A stretch of DNA of 39,369 nt from RGIG6178 sp045612885 (lineage in GTDB: Bacteria; Bacillota_I; Bacilli_A; RFN20; DUOF01): positions 1-39,369 of the forward strand of contig JAZKZZ010000039.1 in NCBI GenBank assembly GCA_045612885.1, given 5' to 3'. The notes under the pieces are model-generated. The model saw nothing but the letters and a program-made list of their open reading frames with translations. It ran no database searches and was not told the DNA's origin. Below, piece after piece: positions 16,927 to 24,946 of this stretch. The translations under genes were made by a program, and so were the position numbers. The stretch's first letter is position 1. The number at the start of each line of letters is the position of its first letter.

Positions 16927-17836
16927 CTATGATATCTATTTATTTCATTATTATTCATTAGAAGGATTATTAAATAAATTACATGATTTAAAAGTTGAAG
17001 TAAACAAATATTATGTTTTAAAAGAACATGCATTTTATTTAAAAATTAAAAGAAAGTATCGAAAGATTATAAGTGAAAATTTTAAAGATTTTAAGATTGA
17101 AGAAAAAATAGGATTTATTAATTTTGTAGAAAGATTAATTACAAAACCAATTAAACTAATTTCATTTATTGTATCAATATCTATATTTATGAATATGTCT
17201 AATAGAATTTACAAGATTGAATTAAAAGGAGATTTTCCTAATATTGAAGCGGAAATTAGAGGATATTTATCTGAGAATAATTTAAATGTTTTTAGTTATG
17301 GAATAAATAAGGAAGATGTAGAAAAAATGGAAATGAATTTAAAAGAAGAGTTTAATGATGTTTTAGAATTTGTTGAGTTAACTAAAGATGGTGGTGTTGT
17401 GACTTTAAATTATAAAAAGAGAAGAAAAGCATTATTAATTGAGGATAATAAAGGAAGTTTATATGCAAGTAAAGATGGTGTTATAAGAGGTTTTTTAGTA
17501 TCAAGTGGGGTTAAGAGTGTTAAATTATATCAGTTTGTTAAAAAAGGAGATTTATTAGTTAGTGATATTTTAATTACTACTAATAATGAGAGTGTTTTAA
17601 TAGGGAGTGTTGGTAAAGTATTTGCTTCGACTTTTTATTATATAGAGGTAAAAACAGATTATTATTTAGATGATGCGAGTAAACAAGCACTATTATTAGA
17701 TAAAGCAAGAAAAGAAGTTAGCAAGAATATTAATAGTGATGATGAGTATATTGAGAGTGAAAATATCTTAATTAATGATTTAAAGAATGGATATATGAAG
17801 ATTTATTATGTTTTATATGAAGATATTACCATTTAG
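16919..17836 (+). CDS. yqfD: Sporulation protein YqfD
   Basis: 305-aa YqfD-family protein, predicted single-pass membrane protein (hydrophobic stretch about residues 83-98, ISFIVSISIFMNM) with the larger part outside or in the intermembrane space. Seen: an N-terminal domain that handles a small amphipathic sequence, then RIYKIELKGDFPNIEAEIRGYLSEN, the YqfD core, and DGVIRGFLVSSGVKSVKLYQFVKKGDLLVSDI, matching the G-x-V-x-x-G-D-x-V-x-x-G-Q-x-L-V-S module. Function is tied to engulfment-stage sporulation in Bacillus. Start at ATG 16919 with AGGTGA 5 nt upstream; the GTG at 16910 overlaps this RBS. In Bacillus the next genes are phoH and pgpH; both are absent here. Confidence 0.85.
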   Translation: MISYDIYLFHYYSLEGLLNKLHDLKVEVNKYYVLKEHAFYLKIKRKYRKIISENFKDFKIEEKIGFINFVERLITKPIKLISFIVSISIFMNMSNRIYKIELKGDFPNIEAEIRGYLSENNLNVFSYGINKEDVEKMEMNLKEEFNDVLEFVELTKDGGVVTLNYKKRRKALLIEDNKGSLYASKDGVIRGFLVSSGVKSVKLYQFVKKGDLLVSDILITTNNESVLIGSVGKVFASTFYYIEVKTDYYLDDASKQALLLDKARKEVSKNINSDDEYIESENILINDLKNGYMKIYYVLYEDITI

Positions 17837-17850
17837 CGTAATATCTTTTT
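17821..17850 (+). terminator. Intrinsic terminator of yqfCD
   Basis: AGATATTAC / GTAATATCT 9-bp stem, loop of 8, then TTTTTATTTTATTT. It overlaps the 3' ends of both convergent genes yqfD and the Na/Pi transporter. Confidence 0.8.
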
Positions 17851-18746
17851 ATTTTATTTAAAAATGGCAATGTTATTAAAACTCCTAAAACATTAAATAG
17901 AATATTTATAATGGCAATATTGATTGCAACATTAGCATTTATTATTGTTGTTATACAATCTAAAAGAAGCTTAAAAGGAAGAATAAGAATAGTAAATATG
18001 ATGACAGTTATGATATTAAAAAAAATAGAGAAGTGTGCTAATTTTTTACTTTCTTTATTAGAGTTAAAGATAGTTAAAAGTGGATCAAAACTTGTACCGA
18101 TATTTGCCCCAAAAATTAGAGGAATTGTTTGATGTAAAGAGATAAATCCAGATAGTGCAAGGATTTGAATGATAGCAATAAAAACACTTGAAGATTGGAG
18201 TGCGCTAGTTAATAAAATTCCTACTAGTAGACTAAGAAAATAGTTGTTAGCCACTTTATTAATATATGTATATATTTTGGGGCTTTCTTGCAATGAGAGT
18301 GTGGCTTGTGACATTAAATAAATAGAGAAAAATAACATTCCTAATGCAAAAGATATTTTAGAAATTTTAGAAACTTTTTGATTTTTGGAATAGATAAAAA
18401 TAAAAGAAATTAACATGATAAAAGGAGCGAATTTTTCAATATTTAATCCTACTATAAAGGAGGTAATTGTGGTAGCTACATTGCTACCTAAAATGATACC
18501 TATACTTTGATTGAATGTTAGGATATTTGCATTTATCATAGCTAATGTAATCATAATAAGTGCAGAGCTAGATTGTATTATGGAAGTTGATATAAATCCT
18601 GTTAATAAAGAGGATTTAAATGATGATGTGAATTTATTTAATTTTCCTTTGATATTATCAATTGATAATTTTAATAAATCATTATTTAAAACATCTATTG
18701 CATAAATAAATAGAATAACTCCTCCGATTAACATTGATAGATTCAT
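17826..18746 (-). CDS. Na+/phosphate cotransporter family protein (NptA-like), no PhoU domain
   Basis: 306-aa membrane protein of the Na/Pi-cotransporter II family. The inverted-repeat signature appears twice: STSIIQSSSALIMI near residue 55 and LTSALQSSSVFIAI near 190, each followed by a G-S/A-N-x-x-T-T/S motif (GSNVATTITS, GANIGTS). About eight to nine hydrophobic helices. Many homologues carry a C-terminal PhoU domain; this one ends after the last helix (KIKRYYAKW). It probably couples Na+ flow to phosphate transport. Start at the second ATG because GGTGAG lies 4 nt before it. It lies in the reverse orientation between yqfD and ybeY, where other Bacilli keep phoH and pgpH. Confidence 0.85.
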   Translation of the reverse strand: MNLSMLIGGVILFIYAIDVLNNDLLKLSIDNIKGKLNKFTSSFKSSLLTGFISTSIIQSSSALIMITLAMINANILTFNQSIGIILGSNVATTITSFIVGLNIEKFAPFIMLISFIFIYSKNQKVSKISKISFALGMLFFSIYLMSQATLSLQESPKIYTYINKVANNYFLSLLVGILLTSALQSSSVFIAIIQILALSGFISLHQTIPLIFGANIGTSFDPLLTIFNSNKESKKLAHFSIFFNIITVIIFTILILPFKLLLDCITTIINANVAINIAIINILFNVLGVLITLPFLNKIKRYYAKW

Positions 18747-18821
18747 TTTGCTCACCATTAAATTATATTTGCTAGGGAAAAAAATTAGAATAATGACTAT
18801 TTATGTTAATAGGGTGATAGT

Positions 18822-19199
18822 ATGATTAATTTGTTTTATATTATTAACTTTCTAGAGTGTGGGCATTTTTGTGTTTTATATATTTTAAAAAAAGAAAAAA
18901 AGAAGAAAAAGGTTAGTTATACTAAAGAGATGATGTCTATGGGACTTATAAAGAGAGTGTTAATGGAATATTTTTCTTTTGTAGAGTGTTATGTTGCTAA
19001 AGAATTGGAAGATTTAAAGAAATGTTCAAGATTTATAACGCTTATTCATTTAAGAAAAAAAAGAATGCATTATGTTGTAGTGGAAAGATTTGATAATGAC
19101 TATGTTTACTACTATGATCCTTTATTTATTTATCTAAAAAAGATGAAAAAAGATAAATTTAAGGAAAAATGGACTAAATATTGCTGTATTTATGCTTAA
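18822..19199 (+). CDS. Small stand-alone C39-like cysteine peptidase
   Basis: 125-aa protein resembling the peptidase C39 fold that cleaves double-glycine leader peptides. E12-C13-G14 with C17 two residues beyond matches the (Q/E)-x-x-C-G-x-x-C entry helix. H83 (KRMHYVVVERF) and D99 (YYYDP) have the expected 16-residue separation, completing a Cys-His-Asp triad. Normally C39 is the N-terminal domain of an ABC exporter; here it stands alone with a poly-Lys linker (KKEKKKKKV) and a basic C-terminus. RBS GGGTGATAGT. No transporter or leader-peptide gene is adjacent. The start is short but has an in-frame ATG directly after the RBS. Confidence 0.6.
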   Translation: MINLFYIINFLECGHFCVLYILKKEKKKKKVSYTKEMMSMGLIKRVLMEYFSFVECYVAKELEDLKKCSRFITLIHLRKKRMHYVVVERFDNDYVYYYDPLFIYLKKMKKDKFKEKWTKYCCIYA

Positions 19200-19209
19200 A
19201 AAAGTAATT

Positions 19210-19253
19210 GTTAACATAGTTAACATTTACTTATTTTGAACATGTGCTATAAT
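19210..19253 (+). promoter_or_regulatory. Extended -10 promoter with direct repeats, before ybeY
   Basis: Perfect extended -10 TGCTATAAT (19245-19253). No good -35. Just upstream, GTTAACAT occurs twice (19210-19217 and 19219-19226) in direct orientation 9 bp apart, placed where a regulator could bind. This is the likely promoter of the ybeY-cdd-era-recO-glyQS-dnaG-rpoD-trmK operon. Confidence 0.55.
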
Positions 19254-19272
19254 AAAATAGGGTGTTTATGTG

Positions 19273-19749
19273 ATGGATTCTATTGAAATTATTAACAAAG
19301 TTAAAGGATTAGATTTGAAAGAATATAAAAAGTTATTTAAACAAATCTTAAAAGAAACAAAAAAAGTATTAGACATTGATAATAAAATATCTCTTAGTTT
19401 AACTGTTTGTTTAGATGAGTATATCAAAGAATTAAATAGTGAATATCGTGGGATAGATAAAGAAACTGATGTTTTATCTTTTGCAATTGAAGATGGAAGT
19501 GAAGATGATGATATTTTAGATATGATTGATTTAACAGGTTCTAGAGAGATTGGAGATATTATCATAAATTATAATAGAGTGATTTCACAAGCCAAAGAAT
19601 ATGAACATAGTGAAATAAGAGAATTCTGTTTTTTATTCACTCATGGACTTCTTCATCTTTTAGGGTATGATCATATGGAGAAAGATGAAGAAAAAGAAAT
19701 GTTTCAATTACAAGAAAAAGTGTTATCTAATTTAGGAATACATAGATAG
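19273..19749 (+). CDS. ybeY: Endoribonuclease YbeY, rRNA maturation factor
   Basis: Zinc metalloprotein required for 16S rRNA 3'-end maturation and ribosome quality control. The signature H124-GLL-H128-LLGYD-H134 holds the three zinc ligands. ETDVLSFAIE and GDIIINY are the other conserved blocks. Length 158 aa is standard. ATG 19273 chosen; a GTG one codon earlier is also possible. First gene of the era/recO cluster. In Bacillus, ybeY (yqfG) follows phoH-pgpH. Confidence 0.95.
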   Translation: MDSIEIINKVKGLDLKEYKKLFKQILKETKKVLDIDNKISLSLTVCLDEYIKELNSEYRGIDKETDVLSFAIEDGSEDDDILDMIDLTGSREIGDIIINYNRVISQAKEYEHSEIREFCFLFTHGLLHLLGYDHMEKDEEKEMFQLQEKVLSNLGIHR

Positions 19750-19759
19750 GAGGATATAT

Positions 19760-20176
19760 ATGAGAACTGTTGATAAAGAAAGATTACAAAGAGAGGCTAC
19801 ACTTGCTAAAGTTAACTCATATTCTCCATATTCAAAGTTTAGAGTTGGGGCTGCAGTTTTACTTAAAAATGGCGACATTATAAGTGGTGCCAACGTTGAA
19901 AATGCTAGTTATCCATGTGGTGTATGTGCTGAAAGAAGTGTCTTAGCAAGCGCTTATGGCAAAGGTTTTAGAAAAGAAGATATTGTTGCAATGGCTTTAT
20001 GTGGAGATAAAAAGGAATTTATAACTCCTTGTGGAATGTGTGCACAAGTTATGAGTGAACTTTTAGATCCTGATTGTGTATTATTTTTAATTAACTCTAA
20101 AAATGAAGTTAAAGAGCTTAAAGTGAGAAGATTATTGCCATATGCTTTTAGTTTAGATGGTGAAAAGAATGTTTAA
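19760..20176 (+). CDS. cdd: Cytidine deaminase
   Basis: Pyrimidine salvage: converts cytidine/deoxycytidine to uridine. Small homotetrameric type with three zinc cysteines: C56-A-E58 (VCAERS, E58 being the proton shuttle) and P90-C91-G-M-C94 (PCGMCAQVMSEL). C53 (SYPCG) is an extra cysteine next to the active site. Start ATG with AGGAGG 8 nt upstream. It lies between ybeY and era as in Bacillus (where dgkA intervenes). Overlaps era by 8 bp. Confidence 0.95.
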   Translation: MRTVDKERLQREATLAKVNSYSPYSKFRVGAAVLLKNGDIISGANVENASYPCGVCAERSVLASAYGKGFRKEDIVAMALCGDKKEFITPCGMCAQVMSELLDPDCVLFLINSKNEVKELKVRRLLPYAFSLDGEKNV

Positions 20177-21056
20177 GTCAGGGTTTGTTGCGATAGTTGG
20201 TAAACCTAATGCTGGTAAATCAACTTTGATGAATAAGATTATTAAGCATAAAATTGCTATTGTTTCTCCAAAAGCGCAAACAACTAGAAATAAGATTGAG
20301 GGAATTTATAATGATGAAAATATGCAAGTAATCTTTATAGATACTCCTGGTATTCATAAGAGCACTACTAAACTAGGAGTTGAATTAAATAAGATGGCTT
20401 TTTCTTCTACTAAGGATGTAGAGATGACTTTACTTATTGTAGATGCAAGTAAGCAAATTGGAGAAGAGGAACTAGCGTTGTTAGAAAAATTAAAGACAAT
20501 TAAAAATCCTTTAGTACTTGTTTTAAATAAAATAGATTTGCTTACTAAAAAAGAAATTCTAGAGGCAACTTTAAAATGGAATAAGTTATTGGATTTTAAA
20601 GCTATTGTTCCTGTTAGTGCTTTAAAAGATGAAAATATAGAAGAATTAAAGAAAGTAATCTATGAATATTTACCTGAGGGACCTATGTATTATTCAAGTG
20701 ATAGCATTTGTTCATATCCAGAGAGATTCTTAGTTAGTGAGTTAATTAGAGAAAAAATCTTATTTTATACTCAAGAAGAAATTCCTCATAGTGTTGCAGT
20801 AGTATGTGACTCTATGAAGAAAAAGGGAGAGACGTATTTAATCGATGCTACTATTGTTGTAGATAAGAATTCTAAAAAAGGAATTATTATTGGTAAGCAA
20901 GGAAGTATGTTAAAGAAAATAGGTACTAGTGCTAGAAAAGCTATGGAAGAGTTATTAGGATATAAAGTTAATCTTGAATTATTTGTTAGAGTAGAAAAAG
21001 ATTGGAAAAACTCTAATAGATATCTTAAAGAGTTTGGATATAAGAACGAGGAATAA
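20169..21056 (+). CDS. era: GTPase Era
   Basis: Ribosome-assembly GTPase binding 16S rRNA 3' end. G1 GKPNAGKST at residues 11-19, G3 DTPGIH, G4 NKIDL, G5 VSALK, then a C-terminal KH domain containing GIIIGKQGSMLKKIG. 295 aa, standard length. The ATG at 20169 follows GGTG by 6 nt; the ATG at 20157 overlaps this RBS. It overlaps the end of cdd by 8 bp, coupling translation. Confidence 0.97.
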   Translation: MFKSGFVAIVGKPNAGKSTLMNKIIKHKIAIVSPKAQTTRNKIEGIYNDENMQVIFIDTPGIHKSTTKLGVELNKMAFSSTKDVEMTLLIVDASKQIGEEELALLEKLKTIKNPLVLVLNKIDLLTKKEILEATLKWNKLLDFKAIVPVSALKDENIEELKKVIYEYLPEGPMYYSSDSICSYPERFLVSELIREKILFYTQEEIPHSVAVVCDSMKKKGETYLIDATIVVDKNSKKGIIIGKQGSMLKKIGTSARKAMEELLGYKVNLELFVRVEKDWKNSNRYLKEFGYKNEE

Positions 21057-21058
21057 TT

Positions 21059-21778
21059 ATGAAAAATAAGTTTTGTGGTTATGTTATTGATAGCGTTGAT
21101 TACAAAGATAATGATTCAATTGTAACTGTTTTATGTCAAGACGGATTAGTGAGTTTAAAAGCTAGAGGAGTAAAGAAAATTAATTCCAAGATGAATTCAG
21201 TTTTATTTAATTATGCTTATAGTGAGTTTGAAGTAAATAAAAGTGAAAAGAGTGGTTATTTAACTTTATTAGATGGAACTTTACTAGATTATCCTAGTTA
21301 TGTAATAAATGACTTAGAATATATGACTGTAATGGGGATTATAAGTGAAGGTATAAACAGATGTACTAATAAGAATTATTTGTTTTCTAGTTTTAAAGAG
21401 AGTTTAAAGTTAATGGAAGAAAAGATTGATTCTAAAGTTATTCTTACTTGTTTCTTAAACTTCTTATTAGAAAATGAGGGTGTAATGTATCAAGCAGATA
21501 GATGCTTAGAATGTTCTAGTAATCAAGTAAGTTCTTTTGATTTTGAAACAGGAGGATTTATTTGTAAGAACTGTGGAGGAATTATACAAGATATTAAGTT
21601 TTTAAAGAATATGAGAATTTTAGCTAAAACAACATTTGAAAACGCTAGAAAGATAAATATTGAAAATAAGGATATTATGTTATATATTTCTAAGGCATTT
21701 GATTCACTTGAAAATAAATGTGGAATTGTATTTAAAGGAAAAGAGTTTCTATTTAGAATTCTAAAAATGGAGGGATAA
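21059..21778 (+). CDS. recO: DNA repair protein RecO
   Basis: Recombination mediator helping RecA load on SSB-coated DNA with RecR. An N-terminal OB-fold (GYVIDSVDYKDNDSIVTVLCQDGL), a helical middle, and a zinc site C-x2-C ... C-x2-C (RCLECSS, FICKNCGG). 239 aa, normal. Start 2 nt after the era stop. Confidence 0.93.
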   Translation: MKNKFCGYVIDSVDYKDNDSIVTVLCQDGLVSLKARGVKKINSKMNSVLFNYAYSEFEVNKSEKSGYLTLLDGTLLDYPSYVINDLEYMTVMGIISEGINRCTNKNYLFSSFKESLKLMEEKIDSKVILTCFLNFLLENEGVMYQADRCLECSSNQVSSFDFETGGFICKNCGGIIQDIKFLKNMRILAKTTFENARKINIENKDIMLYISKAFDSLENKCGIVFKGKEFLFRILKMEG

Positions 21779-21782
21779 ATAT

Positions 21783-23156
21783 ATGAGTGAATATAGTTTT
21801 GAAAAAGTAGTTAATCATGTGAAAAATAGTGGATTTGTGTATCCAGGAAGTGAGATTTATAATGGTCTTGCTAACTCTTGGGATTATGGGCCACTTGGGG
21901 TTGAACTTAAAAATAATTTAAAGAAGTTGTGGTGGAAAAAATTTATTCAAGAGTGCCCATACAATGTAGGACTTGATAGTGCAATTTTAATGAATCCTAA
22001 CGTATGGAAGGCTAGTGGACATTTGGCTACTTTTGCTGATCCGTTGATGGATTGTAAAAATTGTAAAACCAGACATAGAGCAGATAAGTTAGTAGAGGAT
22101 TTTAATTCTTCAGTTAATGCAGGAGAAATGTCTGATGAAGATTTGATGAAATTCATTAAAGATAATAAGATTGCTTGCCCAAATTGTGGAAGTCATGACT
22201 TTAGTGATATTCGTAAATTTAATTTAATGTTTAAGACATATCAAGGAGTTTTAGAAGATGCTAAAAATACAATTTATCTTCGTCCTGAAACTGCTCAAGG
22301 TATGTTTGTTAACTTTAAAAACATCCAAAGAACTACAAGAAAGAAAATTCCTTTTGGAGTAGGTCAAATTGGTAAGAGTTTTAGAAATGAAATTACTCCA
22401 GGTAACTTTACATTTAGAACTAGAGAGTTCGAGCAAATGGAATTAGAATTTTTCTGTAGCCCTGGTGAAGATTTAAAATGGTATGAGTATTGGAAAGAAT
22501 ATTGCTTTAATTTTGTTAAGAGTCTAGGTGTTAAAGAAGAAAATTTAAGATTAAGAGAACATTCTAAAGAAGAACTATGTTTCTATTCTAAAGGAACATG
22601 CGATATTGAATATAAATTCCCATTTGGTTGGGGAGAGTTATGGGGTATTGCTGATAGAACTGATTACGATTTGACTCAACATTCAAATGTTAGTGGTACT
22701 ACTTTAGATTATATTGATCCTAGTGATAATAGTAGATATATTCCATATTGTGTTGAACCTAGTTTAGGTGTTGATAGATTAACTCTTCTTGCAATGTGCG
22801 AAGCATATAATGAAGAGGAAGTAAAAGAGGGAGATACTAGAATTGTAATGAAATTGCATCCTAGTGTAGCTCCATATAAAGCATGTATTTGTCCTTTATC
22901 AAAACAACTATCAGAAAAGGCTGTTGAAATATATAACAATTTAAGTAAATATTTCATGCTAGAATATGATGAGGCTGGTAGTATTGGAAAAAGATATCGT
23001 AGGCAAGATGCGATTGGAACACCAATGTGTGTAACTATCGATTTTGATACTGAAAATGATAATTCAGTAACTGTTAGAGATAGAGATACAATGGAGCAAG
23101 TAAGAATTAAGATTGAAGATTTAAAAGAGTATATTGCTAGTAAAATAGAATTATAA
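21783..23156 (+). CDS. glyQS: Glycyl-tRNA synthetase, dimeric type
   Basis: Class II alpha2-type GlyRS. Motif 1 near GSEIYNGLANSWDYGPLG; motif 2 in FRNEITPGNFTFRTREFEQMELEFF; motif 3 in GVDRLTLLAM. An insertion with CKNCKTRHRADKL and CPNCGSHDFSDI forms a zinc-ribbon-like module. C-terminal anticodon-binding domain. 457 aa. In Bacillus this position carries the heterotetrameric glyQ-glyS pair; the single-chain enzyme here is a Clostridia/Erysipelotrichia/Mollicutes-type replacement at the same locus. It starts 4 nt after recO. Confidence 0.95.
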   Translation: MSEYSFEKVVNHVKNSGFVYPGSEIYNGLANSWDYGPLGVELKNNLKKLWWKKFIQECPYNVGLDSAILMNPNVWKASGHLATFADPLMDCKNCKTRHRADKLVEDFNSSVNAGEMSDEDLMKFIKDNKIACPNCGSHDFSDIRKFNLMFKTYQGVLEDAKNTIYLRPETAQGMFVNFKNIQRTTRKKIPFGVGQIGKSFRNEITPGNFTFRTREFEQMELEFFCSPGEDLKWYEYWKEYCFNFVKSLGVKEENLRLREHSKEELCFYSKGTCDIEYKFPFGWGELWGIADRTDYDLTQHSNVSGTTLDYIDPSDNSRYIPYCVEPSLGVDRLTLLAMCEAYNEEEVKEGDTRIVMKLHPSVAPYKACICPLSKQLSEKAVEIYNNLSKYFMLEYDEAGSIGKRYRRQDAIGTPMCVTIDFDTENDNSVTVRDRDTMEQVRIKIEDLKEYIASKIEL

Positions 23157-23185
23157 AAATCCAAAAAAGAAAAGAGGTGAAAAGG

Positions 23186-24946
23186 ATGAGAATAGATGAG
23201 TCTGTTATTGAAGAAATAAAGAATCAGACTAACATTGTTGATGTTATTTCTAGATATATAAATGTGATAAAAAAAGGAAATAACTATGTTGCTGTTTGTC
23301 CTTTTCACAATGATACTAATCCAAGCATGAACATTAGTATTGACAAGCAAATTTATAAGTGCTTTAGTTGTGGCGCTGGAGGAAATGTATTTACTTTTGT
23401 TAGTGAATATGAAAAAGTTAGTTTCACTGATGCTGTTAGAAAAGTAGCTTCATATATAAATTATGATTTATCTTCTTATAGTTTTGAAGAAACCAGAAAA
23501 GAAGATCCAATGAAAATCAAATTATCAAACCTTATTAGAGATACTTCCGATTACTATAATTACACTTTATTAAACACTGATAACGAAGGAATTAATTACT
23601 TAAAAAGACGTGGTATAGATGAAAGTATTATTGATCATTTTAAATTAGGATATTCTAATGAGGATTCAAGTAAGTTGTTAAAATATTTAACTAAAAAGGG
23701 TTACACGGTTGAAGAAATTGTGGAGGCTGGAGTTGGGCTAAATAATAATGGATTTATGGATAGATTTAATGGTAGAGTAATCTTCCCACTTACTGATTTA
23801 AATGGTAATACAGTTGCTTTTAGTGGAAGAAGAATTAACGATGAAAAAACTAGTAAATACATAAATAGTAATGAAAATTTATTGTTTAATAAAAGTGAAT
23901 GTTTATATAACTTTTATGAAGCAAAAACGCATATTTTGCAAACTAAGAAAGTATATATAGTAGAAGGCTTTATGGATGCTATTGCATTGTATAAATCAGA
24001 TGTTAAAAATGTAGTTGCTACGATGGGAGTTAATCTATCAAAGCAACATATAAGAGCGCTAGAAAAGTTAGGCGCAAATATCGTATTATCACTAGATAGC
24101 GATGAAGCTGGACAGAGTGCTATGTTTAAGTTGGTAGATGCTTTAAGTGCGAGTAATTTACATGTTGAGGTAACAAGACCTAGTAAGATAGGAAAAGACC
24201 TTGATGAAATCTTTAATGAAGAAGGTGCAATTGGCGTAAGAAACTTCATTGAAAATACATGTACAATCAATGAATTTAGATTTGAATATCGATTGAATAG
24301 AACGAATTTGAATAACTATCTTGAGCGAAGTGATTTAATTAAATATGTGGCCAATTTAGTAGATACTCAAATTAAAGATAAAATTGAAAAAGAAAACTTT
24401 ATTATTATGGCTAGTCAGAAAATTGGTTGTAATAAGGAGCTAATTAGTGAAAATATTGACAATTTGAAAAGAAAAGTAGTAAAATCATTGCGTGTTGTAG
24501 AAACAAAGAATAATAACAATCGTTATTATAATGCAGAAATTGAGATTATAAAACAGATGTTATTTAACAAGGATGCAGCGTATTATTATGTGACAAATTT
24601 AGGTTATATGTTAGATAATGTTAATAGAAGCATAGCAACATATATAGTGGATTATTACTACAAGCAGTTAGAATGGGATGGAAAAAAGATAATTGATTCG
24701 ATAGTGGAGGAAAATATCAAGAAGGCAGCTTTAAAGATTTACAATGATGGTGGTATTGCAAGTAAGTTCAATAAAGATGTGTTTGATGTAATCATAAGGC
24801 AAAAGCCTCTAGATATTGAAATCAAAGAACTAGAAAATCAATTTAAAGAAACTTATGACCTTAGAGAAAAAGCTATCATAATGAGGCAGATTATGGTAAT
24901 AAAACAAAAGTTAAAGGGAAATAAGGTTAAAGAGGAGGACAATTAA
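23186..24946 (+). CDS. dnaG: DNA primase DnaG
   Basis: RNA-primer synthesis at replication forks. CHC2 zinc finger C38-x2-H41 ... C59-x2-C62; RNA polymerase domain with RRINDEKTSKYINS; TOPRIM EGFMDAIAL and DSDEAGQSA; C-terminal DnaB-binding helices from about residue 440. 586 aa. ATG 23186 with GAGGTGA 5 nt upstream, preferred to the GTG that belongs to this RBS. The stop overlaps the rpoD start (TAATG). Confidence 0.97.
   Translation: MRIDESVIEEIKNQTNIVDVISRYINVIKKGNNYVAVCPFHNDTNPSMNISIDKQIYKCFSCGAGGNVFTFVSEYEKVSFTDAVRKVASYINYDLSSYSFEETRKEDPMKIKLSNLIRDTSDYYNYTLLNTDNEGINYLKRRGIDESIIDHFKLGYSNEDSSKLLKYLTKKGYTVEEIVEAGVGLNNNGFMDRFNGRVIFPLTDLNGNTVAFSGRRINDEKTSKYINSNENLLFNKSECLYNFYEAKTHILQTKKVYIVEGFMDAIALYKSDVKNVVATMGVNLSKQHIRALEKLGANIVLSLDSDEAGQSAMFKLVDALSASNLHVEVTRPSKIGKDLDEIFNEEGAIGVRNFIENTCTINEFRFEYRLNRTNLNNYLERSDLIKYVANLVDTQIKDKIEKENFIIMASQKIGCNKELISENIDNLKRKVVKSLRVVETKNNNNRYYNAEIEIIKQMLFNKDAAYYYVTNLGYMLDNVNRSIATYIVDYYYKQLEWDGKKIIDSIVEENIKKAALKIYNDGGIASKFNKDVFDVIIRQKPLDIEIKELENQFKETYDLREKAIIMRQIMVIKQKLKGNKVKEEDN

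Noticed and set aside
17911..18132. Plus-strand 73-aa frame inside the Na/Pi transporter.
   Set aside because: Antisense to a strongly recognised transporter (QSSS motifs); hydrophobicity is the mirrored pattern.
22709..23350. Long reverse-strand open frame (213 aa) opposite glyQS/dnaG.
   Set aside because: It lies antisense to well-supported glyQS and dnaG codons, has no RBS and a composition typical of shadow frames. Other antisense frames over rpoD, dnaG and trmK were rejected for the same reason.
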